Part shown: positions 26,501-35,834 of the stretch, piece after piece | Position numbering within the stretch: the stretch's first letter is position 1 | Layout of the letters: each line of letters begins with the position of its first letter | Source: Daphnia pulex | Taxonomy: Eukaryota; Arthropoda; Branchiopoda; Diplostraca; Daphniidae | Reading direction: 5' to 3' | NCBI RefSeq assembly: GCF_021134715.1 | Contig: NC_060021.1 | Coordinates: 11,750,501 to 11,814,500 of the forward strand | Length of the DNA: 64,000 nucleotides | Notes under the pieces: generated by a model | What the model was told of the DNA's origin: nothing | The model's database searches: none | What the model saw: the letters and a program-made list of their open reading frames with translations, nothing else | Position numbers and translations under genes: made by a program

Positions 26501-28423
26501 GTGGATGGTGGAACAATGTCTGTCAGGTCGCGCCGTTATTTACGGAAAGTTGTCAATCGTGATCCGACTGCAGTTATTCTCAATAACTTGACGGCGGCGC
26601 TATCGTCGCATTCTTCCATATTATTAGAATTCGGCAGTTTTTCTTCTTCGCCTTCCGATCGAGCAGCAGCCAAATTCACTCAACTCTTTTCCATCCAGCA
26701 GATCGCCATCACGACAATGTCATCACCAGGCCAATAGGATGGAGGGCATCGATGCGTCCGGTCACGTGAGGGCTATTAGCTTTCATCGCCCGATTCCTTG
26801 GCGTCCATATAACTACATACAACATACAAGATATGAAAGTAGGAGGAGAATAAGGTCAAAAAACATCAAAAAATTACATGAAAAAAGAGGACGACGACCA
26901 TCAGATCACAAAAAGCAAATTCCCGGAAGCGCAGCGCGGTCAACCCCTCCTGTAGGAAAATACAAAAAAGTTTAAGGACAGAATTCACGATAGAGTTAGA
27001 AACGAGTCACGGAAAACAACAACCGAGTAAAGGCATTATGTGTAAAGAGCGGGTTGAGAAAGTGGGACACAAAAAAAAAAAGTCTATAGCAAAAATAAAT
27101 ATGAAGAAAAAGATTCAACCTCCCTCCCTTTATTTCCAGTCACGGACACGCGAATAAAAAAGAAGGCGCGTGGACATTTTCAGTTTCTCCTTGTCGCGTC
27201 CGTCCAGTCACGAAAGATGTCACAAACGACTGGGGGGGAAAGAAGAAATAGGAAAAGTGGAGTTTTGGTCATTTTGCCCAGTCCAGTCCATTTCGTTTTT
27301 TTCTTTTTCTGGTGAGGAGAGAGAAGGACAACGGTGATTACGACAAGAAGGTGATGTATATGCGAGCGACGGGCAGAGAGTTTTAAGAAGGAATACATAC
27401 TAGGTAGTCCGTCACACAATCCATCCTGCAGCACAACTACTCCCGTGGGCATCACGACACACATCCGTCCAAGTCTTTGGCGCAGCTCAGCAGCAAACGC
27501 GACTTTTAGTTGCCTAAAGTGAGCCAGTGATGGATAGCTAGTGATTTGGTCAAGCAACTGTATTAGCAAAAGTATGTAATATTACCGAATTGAATTGGAT
27601 TTTGATGACAGGATACGGAACGGACGTCCCCAAGACCGAATGGTCTCTCCTCCTGAGCATTCCCTGCGTCTTGATCGGCTTGCCCTTCATGTGGCTCTTC
27701 TTGCTCGACTTGGGTGCCAAATGGGCCGACACAGTCTCCAACAGCATCCAGCGATTCCGCATGAATTTGGGACGACGCTATCCGGACGTGGTTTCCTTGC
27801 AGAGTGACGCCGGAACGCTACTACACCTGCCGCCACCGCCAAGGCATCTGCATCAAAATGGGATTGAACGATACAACGAACTCGCTCCAGTCATCCGGCC
27901 CTATCAGAATGGCAACGGAGGTCGGATGCTGCCAAACGGGGATGCTCAAGACTCGTTGCGGTACTATTCTCAGGGCTCAGGGGACAATTCGCCTACAACA
28001 CGCTCAGTATGGACAGTGGAGCCGGTAGCCGTAGCCATGATTCCAGAACCTACGGCCCATGCAGCCAAACTCACAACTCTTCCTCCCGAAGACGTGTACC
28101 ATCACGCCGCACCTTGGGTGGCAACCGTTTTCATTGTCCTCTATCCATTCCTGGGCAGTTTGATATTTGGTTTCTGGGGTAATTTGCCCTTCACCACTAG
28201 TTTTGTTCTTCCTCTCACGTCCTTGATTCTCATCAGCCCTCCACTTGTCTTCACCAGTTTCTTGTGGAGGACTTTGTTTCACGTGTACCTTCTCGTCGGC
28301 TGGGTTCTCCTCATTGCCAGTTTCCTTCTTTGGCATCAATCGTGGCGAGAGTTACTCCGCAATTGGGCTCACGATCTCAGCATCAAACACTACCCCAAAA
28401 CGTATCCTCTTCAATTAAGGTAA
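23572..28423 (+). CDS. Two-pore-domain K+ channel-like protein with altered filters
   Basis: Two coding exons, 23572..24751 and 27612..28423, joined in phase 1 across a 2.86-kb intron. Total 663 residues. The ATG at 23572 has an in-frame TAG 42 bases upstream. Residues 1-270 are a long, probably cytosolic, low-complexity tail with a Gln run. M1 (about 278-305) ends in GHAALFQHLE, the K2P GA..F..LE signature. An extracellular cap-like helix and the first pore follow: FLLFSFQLVTGQGYGTDVPKT, then SIPCVLIGLPFMWLFLLDLG, matching the K2P P1-M2 pattern. The P1 filter reads VTGQGYG instead of the usual TTIGYG. The second half has M3 (IVLYPFLGSLIFGFW) and M4, but the P2 position reads TSLILISPP with no GFG/GYG. 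The K2P fold is my inference from M1, P1 and M2; conduction is uncertain. It converges on DDX55. Confidence 0.75.
24752..27611 (+). other. Large intron of the K2P-like gene
   Basis: Starts GTGATT after ...CAG CTC GTC ACT GGA CAA G and ends GATGACAG. It splits the filter sequence between Gln and Gly-Tyr-Gly. No nested gene was found on either strand. Confidence 0.7.
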
Positions 28424-28677
28424 CTCCGCCACATCCAAGAACCTACCTGTTAATGTACAACACCACTTCATCATGATTAACAATTGTTAGAGTCAAAATC
28501 TAGAAGTCATTTTTTAACATCAATGTTGAATTCGATAAAGTCGTTCATTTCTTTGTTTCACTTTCAACGTGTTGTTGTTGTAACTGTTTGCTGTTGTAGC
28601 CGTGATTTGGTGAGGAGGAAAAAAAATTATTATCGGTACAAAATATGTAAATAAACTCGTCAGTTTCAGGTCTTGTC

Positions 28678-31444
28678 TCACGCTTCTTCGGCAGGTGCAG
28701 CAGCCTCGGTTTTGTTGTTGAACTGTTTCTCGAAAGATTTCTCGGAGATCTAACAAAAACGACAAAAAGGAAAACATTTACTATTCTAGTCGGATGCATG
28801 ATTCAATTGATCTCAACTGTTACTCAATTCGAGTTCGGCCAACCCAACCAAAACAGGAAAAAAGAAAGCGCATTTAAAGAGATTACAGTTAATTATTCAC
28901 CAAATGGTTTTATGAAACTTTGGAGAGAAAAAGAGACTTGCGTCAGCTCTTCAATTGAATAACCTCCAATGGAGGGGATACTTTGGCTGTTCCAAGGATC
29001 GTTACAGTGCTGTGTAAGCACGAGGTAATCTAATTTCAGACTCCCCTTTAGCCCTTTTTCCCCAGTATCCCATTGGGATGACCAGGAAAGTGCAGCACAC
29101 ATATTACATAGGTCTACACGTCGGTTGGTACCTTTCGCTTTTTCAATTTCTTGAGGAGCCGAGCGTCACGGGCCAGCTCGTTCCACTCATCTTCGTCGAC
29201 GGCAGCACGTTTACGTTTCTTCTGTTCCACCCTGAGCTTTTTCTTCTCCTTCTTGCGACATTTCTGTGCCTTCTTCTCCGACCAGGACTCGTTTTTCTTC
29301 ATCGGCCCGGAATTGGCTTTCGATGACGGCCAAACTCCCGTCTCGCGGTAGATGGCTAATTTCTCTTGTCGTATCTTTTCTCGGGCCTTGTCCCTACAGT
29401 CATTGTGAATTTCGATCAAGAAATAAATCGCGAAACCTAATAACTGAATAAATTACTTGTAGGTGATCAAGTTGAGATCAATGCTGACCGGCTGAAAGAA
29501 ATCCGTCTTTCTATTTTTGAGCTCGGGCATTTTCGGGAGTGTAAGGAGACCGAAACCCAAGGCCAAACGACCAAAATCTAAATCTGGAATGACATAGGTC
29601 AACAAAATCAATAAGACGAATTCAAAAGTAATAAAATCGTGGCGCACCGTAAATATAGTACCTTTGACGCGAAGTAGAACAGAACATTCGTGTTTGACGT
29701 AAGAGTGTATGTAAGAAACAAACGCTCTAGTGGCCTTGTCCATCAATGCGCGATCGTTCTGCTGCATTTGTCGAATTTCAGCCAAGTTATCGGGCAGGTC
29801 ATCAGGTAATTCCATATGGGTTAACTTCACCTGAAAATAATGTACGGACAACATCATAATCGATTCTAAGGTCATGACAAAGTTAGATTCCTTCTTGTAT
29901 GGGTAAATAGCAGGTGAGTTCGACAAAAATAAAGTTACTATTACTAAAGTTAAATCTAACTTGTCGATATGTTGAGGAAGGGCAATAGACGGAGTCAGTT
30001 GGACAGGTTTCTTGGAACTATAGATTTTTCTGTTACCTTTTGGTTGATGTCAATGAAGTGGACGTAAGGCTCTTCATTGGGTTGGAGAAAGGCTAGTGCT
30101 GTTCCCCGATTACCGATGCGGGCAGTCCTTCCGCAACGATGAACGAAATCCGATGCACACGAAGGTGCGTCGAACTGAAACACCCAGTCGATGTCAGCAA
30201 TATCGATACCGCGGGCCATGACATCAGTGCAAACCAACAGTCCGGTGGTTTTGAGGCTTCTGAACTTGTCAAAGATTTTGAAGCGGGTCGTTTTCAATTT
30301 TCCGTGAATACTCATCACAGTAACCGAAGGCAAAAAACTGCATAAAAATAATTTGTTGTTAATAAATACTTAAATTAAATTTAGTTATTCATCTTACTGT
30401 TTTAGAATAAGTGAAAAATATTCAACGGCTGCACAAGTGGACATGAAAACCATGAATTTGCCAGGAGCTTTGGTTTTCATCAATGTTATCAAAACAGCTA
30501 ATTTCTGGTCCCCTTCAACCACCATGTAATAATTGGCCAGGGAAGCTGGTGTTCTTGAACCATCATTGTTCAAATTCTAGAGTGTGAAAGAGACTTCTCA
30601 AATTATGTGTTTACAAATAGTTGAATTCCAAATAAAAATACCTTCTCTTTCACTGTAACTGCTACTGGATTTCTCAACCCAGCTCTAGCCAATGATTCAA
30701 CCTCTCTGGTTTGGGTAGCAGAGAAAAGACCTGTTCGTCTTTGTTTTGGAAGAAAACCCAATATTGTGTTCAAAGTAGCATGAAATCCCAGGTCCAACAG
30801 ACGATCTGCTTCATCCAAGATGAGAATTTCCTAGGCAACAGAAAATTAAGATTAGCATTTGTAAGATAAAAGATAATTCAATTGTATGACACACCAATGA
30901 CTTCAGTCCTCCAGCAAGGTTAATATGGTCACCCTGTCGAATAAGAAGATCCATAAAGCGCCCAGGTGTAGTGATAATAATGTGAGCTCCATGACTGGTA
31001 AAGTCTCTAATATCTTGTACAACAGTATGAGCACCTCCAATCATTTGAAGGTGGGTAAATTGGGGCAAGTTAATTAGAAACTTTGTCAACACTTCATCAA
31101 TTTGTGATGCCAATTCTCTTGTAGGGGATATTATAAGGGCCCCGATTTCATGTTTTTTCAGTGGTGCAGACCGTGCCAGCAAAATTTCTAAAATGGGAAT
31201 GATGAATGCCAATGTTTTGCCTGAGCCTGTGACTGCTTCAGCACAAACATCTTTCTTTTGCAGCAACAGAGGTATGCATGCAGCCTTTAAAAAAACAAAA
31301 TCTTCGTTAAATCCACGATAAAAATTTTCAAAACGAAATAACTAGTACTTGAACGGGTGTTGTTTTCGTGAAGTTAAGATCTTTCAAGGTCTGAATAATT
31401 GGTTCGCTAAGTTTAACACCCAACTCATTCCACTCTGTTTTCAT
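28678..31444 (-). CDS. DDX55: ATP-dependent RNA helicase DDX55 (Spb4-type)
   Basis: Nine coding exons: 31349..31444, 30895..31284, 30642..30830, 30398..30576, 30037..30337, 29662..29830, 29457..29583, 29132..29393, 28678..28749. Total 1785 nt, 594 residues, against 600 in human. Motifs in order: Q-motif region ending [11 protein letters not shown] (49-56), PTRELA, TPGR, DEAD (168-171), [12 protein letters not shown], and [10 protein letters not shown]. The C-terminal part carries the Spb4/DDX55-specific [19 protein letters not shown] and LPKMPEL blocks and a Lys-rich tail with LLKKLKKRK. In the family this helicase acts in the nucleolus on 27S pre-rRNA during large ribosomal subunit assembly. 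All helicase motifs are intact. The ATG at 31444 is the first in frame, and the Lys-rich tail aligns to the end of the human protein. Confidence 0.95.
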
Positions 31445-31659
31445 TTTCGAATAGTATTGCAGTGATGGTCACTCACGTGGCTAGCATATTGAAATAATGA
31501 GAAAATTGAAATTCATTCGTCTGCTTGGTGGATGCAATACTGACTGTAATAAGACCTGCGTTGCCAACTTGTCACTGGAAAATTTAATAGACAAAATTTG
31601 CGTTTCTTTTTAAATATAACAAATTAACAATTAACTTTATAATAACTTTTTGAACATTT

Positions 31660-31978
31660 ATCGTTAAATTCCGCTGATTTCATTTAAGATAAAAAGTTTG
31701 AGGTTCTATAAACAGAAAGTTTAAATATTTACGATTAGTAAGAAGATTGATCTTGTGTGTTTGGTGTTAAATCGTTAGTCAAAAAAAATCTCGCGATTTC
31801 AAATCGGCGATATAATCCTTAAAATTAACTGAAACACAAAATTTTTTTTTGAAAAAAATGATCGTTAAATTTTGCTGATTTCATTAAGATAAAAAAGTTT
31901 GAGGTAATTACATAGAAAATTGAAATATTGAACAAAAATACGACGATTGATCTCGTGCGTCTTCTCCATCGTTAGTCG
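31660..31978. repeat. Diverged tandem duplication of about 120 bases
   Basis: Two related segments, 31660..31780 and 31861..31978, share TCGTTAAATT, GCTGATTTCATT, AAGTTTGAGG and a GATTGATCT block in the same order, about 200 bases apart. They lie directly upstream of the TATA box of the coiled-coil gene, so they may be promoter elements. Confidence 0.75.
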
Positions 31979-31983
31979 GAGGT

Positions 31984-31991
31984 TATATAAG
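31984..31991 (+). promoter_or_regulatory. TATA box of the intronless coiled-coil gene
   Basis: TATATAAG lies 231 bases before the ATG and just after the second copy of the tandem duplication. Confidence 0.45.
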
Positions 31992-32221
31992 GGCCAAAAG
32001 CGTAGTCAAATCAAGTATGACTAGTCTAGACTAGTCTAACTACTATTCGTTTCGGATTCGTTTTCGCAATCACATTTGCTTGGGTCTGGTTTGAACTGAC
32101 AGTGGAATATTCACAATCAGTTACCCAAACTGAAACCAAACCAGAATCCAATCTGGAACCTTGCCAGAATCGAGTTCCAACAACCAAAATGCAAGAGGCA
32201 ACTTAAACAACCCAACCTACT

Positions 32222-33925
32222 ATGTGGCAACCGGAACAAGCCTCTGCCTTATTATTAACTGACAGTACTGCGTGTATGGATAAAAATACCAAAAAGACGA
32301 CAACCGATCGTTTCCCGGCGATAAAGATAATCACCGAAGAGTACGTGAGAATCGTAGAAGACGACAACCGGAATCTAGAAAACGAGATTAGAGTATGTCA
32401 AGAAAAGTTGCACGGTTTTAAAGAGATGGAACAGGAGAAGGAGAGACTCCAAGAGGAGGTGGAATCTTGGAAGGAAACCGTTGCCAAGTATGAATTGGGT
32501 AGCCGAAAATCTGAGCTACCAATGGCAGAAAAACCGGATGAGTACAATAAACGTTTAAAGCAACTCGTAGACGAGATTTCCAAGCTGAAAGCCGATCTGG
32601 AGACGTCATCACGTAAAGTGAGTTTCCAATCGGAAGAAATTAAAAACCTGACTGCTACGACAATTCAACAGCAGAACAAATTGAAGAACATGTCTATAGA
32701 AAACGATGACCTGACTCTAAAGTTGGCGCTTTCCCGAGACATTGAATCCAAACTGATGAAAGAGATGACCGATTTAACGGATGAATTCAACAGGAAGCAG
32801 GAAATCTTGGAAGAAAGAGATGCGATTTTGAATTCTACCCTACAGGCCAAAAGGGTTGCCGATAAGAAAGTCGAGGAGATGCACAAATCACAGCTAGAAC
32901 TTCAACTAGCCCATCAGAAAAATCTGGACTTGACCAGTATGAATGCTCAATTACAAATTGAGTCAACAGAATTGAAAAGGAAAAGGGAAGTGATGAAGGG
33001 TGAATTTCGACGCGTTACCAAGGAAAAAGACGCTGCTTTAGTGTTCGAGGAAAAAGCCAGGAAATTAGCCCAAGAAGCCAGAAAATTGGCCGGCGAACGA
33101 GAAATTGCAAACGGACTCCTTCAGTTAAATTTAACCCAACTAAAAACAGAGTTAACTACATTCAAGTCTCAAATCAACGAGCTCAAAAAAGAGAAATCCG
33201 TTCTGCTCTACAATGCCTCAAAGTGGGAGGCCACCGAATCTAAACTAAAAATTGAAATCATCAATTTGAAAGCTAAAATGCAAACTCAAAATGAGACAAT
33301 CATAACAAAAATGAAGGAGATAGAACGTCTGAAGGCGGAAAATCTCTATCTAAAGCCTTGCCTTGCAAACTTGAGAGAGAGTCTCGCCAAAAAGTCGGTC
33401 GAAAATGACGACTATGTTACCCGTTATTGTGACCTGCTAAGCGAAAAATCTTTGCTGGAGGTAACTAACGACAACCTGATGAAGGAATTTGAAGATTCCC
33501 GAAAAGAACTAGAACGAATAAAACGAGAGTATCAAGATCTTTGGGACACGCGAGAGGCTGTTTTGCAATCGGCGCAAAAATCGACAAAGTTGGCCAAAGA
33601 GCAAGTAGAGGATCTATCGGAAGCTCTGGATGCATTGCGAGAAGCCACTGAACAAACCAAAGACGCAGCTAAAGCGAGAAAAGCAGAACGAGAATCGATG
33701 AACTTTGGCGCGACTAAAACCAAAGCAGGCAAAAAAAAAGGTACTACTTGGATTAAAGAACTGTTTGCCAAGACCTATCGAAAGTCACAGTACGAAGATG
33801 AGTACGCAAATTTGCTGGAAACAATAGGGCTCCAAATGGTGGAAAGAGCCAAAGAACTGCAAGACCAAGCAAATAATGTCAAAGCAAAAGGCAAAGCCCT
33901 GAGGAAGAAAGCTAAATCCGGCTAA
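32222..33925 (+). CDS. Intronless long coiled-coil protein, 567 residues
   Basis: A single open frame of 1704 bases without introns, which is unusual among the genes here. Almost the whole protein (about residues 35-500) is predicted by eye to be coiled coil: Glu/Lys/Leu-rich heptads with very few Pro or Gly. A short basic linker then carries KAGKKKG and a W-IKELF segment. The last 60 residues include LLETIGLQMVERAKELQDQA and a Lys-rich end. There is no signal peptide or membrane segment. Coiled coils of this kind resemble many cytoskeletal or tethering proteins by composition alone, so I assign no family. The lack of introns could reflect retroposition or a young lineage-specific gene. The 3' end is tandemly copied just downstream. 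Confidence 0.75.
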   Translation: MWQPEQASALLLTDSTACMDKNTKKTTTDRFPAIKIITEEYVRIVEDDNRNLENEIRVCQEKLHGFKEMEQEKERLQEEVESWKETVAKYELGSRKSELPMAEKPDEYNKRLKQLVDEISKLKADLETSSRKVSFQSEEIKNLTATTIQQQNKLKNMSIENDDLTLKLALSRDIESKLMKEMTDLTDEFNRKQEILEERDAILNSTLQAKRVADKKVEEMHKSQLELQLAHQKNLDLTSMNAQLQIESTELKRKREVMKGEFRRVTKEKDAALVFEEKARKLAQEARKLAGEREIANGLLQLNLTQLKTELTTFKSQINELKKEKSVLLYNASKWEATESKLKIEIINLKAKMQTQNETIITKMKEIERLKAENLYLKPCLANLRESLAKKSVENDDYVTRYCDLLSEKSLLEVTNDNLMKEFEDSRKELERIKREYQDLWDTREAVLQSAQKSTKLAKEQVEDLSEALDALREATEQTKDAAKARKAERESMNFGATKTKAGKKKGTTWIKELFAKTYRKSQYEDEYANLLETIGLQMVERAKELQDQANNVKAKGKALRKKAKSG

Positions 33926-34257
33926 ATACCTTCAGAAATGAGCTTTCACATTTGTTTTTGTTTCGATCTGCCTACCTTCCTGCCGGAATCCGGAAATGAT
34001 CACGGAAACGCAGCTAAAGCTACGAAAACAGAAGGCGAATCGATGAATTCCGATGCGACCCAAACCGAAAAAGGGACAAAGGGAAATTGGGTAGGAAAAC
34101 TGTTTGCCAAGCGCAAGACCCGACAGTCACAGAACCAAGATGGGAACGCAAATTTGCTGGAAACAACAGGGCTCCAAATGGTGGAAAGGGCGAAAAAACT
34201 GCAAGACCAAGCAAACAATATCAAAGCAAAAGGCAAATCGCTGAAAAAGAAAGAAAG
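33664..34257 (+). repeat. Tandem duplication of the 3' end of the coiled-coil gene
   Basis: Segment 33664..33921 (final coding part) and segment about 34010..34257 are similar base by base. For example GCAAATTTGCTGGAAACAA and GGGCTCCAAATGGTGGAAAG occur in both. The copy is separated from the original by about 90 bases. Confidence 0.85.
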
Positions 34258-34414
34258 TTTTCGAAACGATAGCGTACCTTATGACCCAGCAGCATGTAAT
34301 AGGGGCGGGATAGATAGACGTGTACAATTATGTATGCAGCTGAAGGATGACCGCGGTTGGGTGCCTTTAATAAAATGTAAGACAATAAAAAATATAAGAG
34401 TCATTATTCATTAA
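33938..34414 (+). pseudogene. Truncated tandem copy of the coiled-coil gene's C-terminus
   Basis: An open frame of 158 codons starts 13 bases after the stop of the coiled-coil gene. Residues about 25-110 match the last 90 residues of that protein: GESMN, a WV-KLFAK segment, ANLLETTGLQMVERAKKLQDQ and IKAKGKSLKKK. The preceding 25 residues are unrelated, and the tail after the match is extra sequence that runs past the homologous stop. No promoter of its own is seen, and it sits before what looks like the shared AATAAA at 34369. It is most likely part of the upstream mRNA's 3' UTR and not separately expressed. A second translated product cannot be excluded, since the frame is open and retains coding-like differences. 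Confidence 0.55.
34369..34374 (+). terminator. AATAAA polyadenylation signal after the coiled-coil gene
   Basis: First clear AATAAA downstream of the coiled-coil gene and its truncated copy. It would give an mRNA that includes both. Confidence 0.4.
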
Positions 34415-35834
34415 AAGAGGAAGGAACCAACATCACCATCAAGAGAATCAACCTAGTCGGATACACGCAATATTTGTTCTAGCAATTGGTTTTCTTTATT
34501 AAGAAATTGCAATTTTTTAAATAGCATCCTCATTCTCTTTCCTGCTTTGCTTTTAAGATCTTTTAAAAGTCCCAGAGGGAATTCATCTTCTATGAAAAGT
34601 CCTATGTTGCACATGACAAAGTAGTTTCGCAATTTGAGAAGTTCGTCGTTTATTTTTTAAATCGCCAAAAAAATTACTATTAATCTTTTTTCATTTTAAA
34701 GAGCCAAGCCCTAGTAAAAGCTCTGCATGTCCATTTCTTTTTAAGGACACAATTTTTGTTAGAACTTAAAAACCGGAAAGTAGTTCATTTACCTGCAGGT
34801 AGGAGGTAAAATTCTGCGTGAGGTTATACAGCGTGAAGTTGAACCAACAACTCACGCATCGGATTCACGCACTATTATAACAAAGACTAAAATGCCCTCT
34901 GCAAGCCTAAAGTTGCCTAAAGTAAGACTTTGAAGGGATTATTAACAAGTCAACTGCACAAAAGCATAAACAAGTTAAGAAATCAAAATTTGATTTAATG
35001 TGATAATATATCAAACAAAACTAAAAATTTTCGTACAGACAAACTGCGACTTACTCCCGGGGAATTCACTGATTGTTTTTCCTCTCTGTAAATTTCGTTT
35101 AGCCTTGAGCTTAAAACCTGTAAGCATATTGCGACATCCTTCAGGACATCGCAAAACGACTTAGATACTTTCAAAAAATTACCGCTGACACCATTGTAAG
35201 GTGAACCTAGAGGTAAGAATAGAGCTGTATGCACGGATTGAATTTCCTTCAGTTCGACATGCACGTATCCTCGTGTCGGTACACCAAAGTCAAGAGCATA
35301 ACCAACGACTGCATCATTCGAAAGGCAGGCTCCATGGCAACTGGTATTGGACCTCGACAGGTCTTGCAAACTTCAATTTAGGATAAACACATTTTCACAG
35401 TGGCCTAATACGACAAACAAGAAGAATCTTTCCTACAAAAGTCAGGTAAAAATCAATATTATTTTTCAAATTCCATCAAATTTCCAATCCATAACCCTAA
35501 CCCTCACAACAAATGATTAAGTAACTAATTCTGTATAGCGTTGCAATTCCGAGGCCATAAAAGTTAGAATTCGGTTAAAGTCGGTTACAGTGTCGGGAAA
35601 AACCTTGTCTGGGTGAAACTTGCAGGAATATGACCACGTATTTTATGACAGTAATGAATTTTCGCAGTTTTTTTCCCTATACATGTGTAATAGTGTTTGC
35701 GTAATGGATTAGTCTACTTTTCTGTCTATCTAGACTTAAGAACTGACTCTGTCTAGACGGATTTTCAAGAGATTCTCAATTTGTTATTGTCCTACTCTTT
35801 TCCCCCTTTAATTCACAGAACTTTACGCCTAAAA
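34415..35834. other. Intergenic; 5' side of the lectin-domain gene
   Basis: No gene called. A 124-codon minus frame (34995..35369) has a moderately protein-like middle but begins without ATG and has no confirmed splice partners. An AG acceptor just before 35820 suggests a 5' UTR intron for the gene that starts at 35835. Confidence 0.35.

Noticed and set aside
34995-35369. Minus-strand frame of 124 codons with a moderately protein-like middle
   Set aside because: No ATG at a sensible place, no matching exons found, and no family recognised. It remains a possible decayed exon.
35498-35515. CCCTAACCCT, telomere-like string
   Set aside because: Only two units, and of the vertebrate type; the arthropod unit is TTAGG. 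Chance occurrence.
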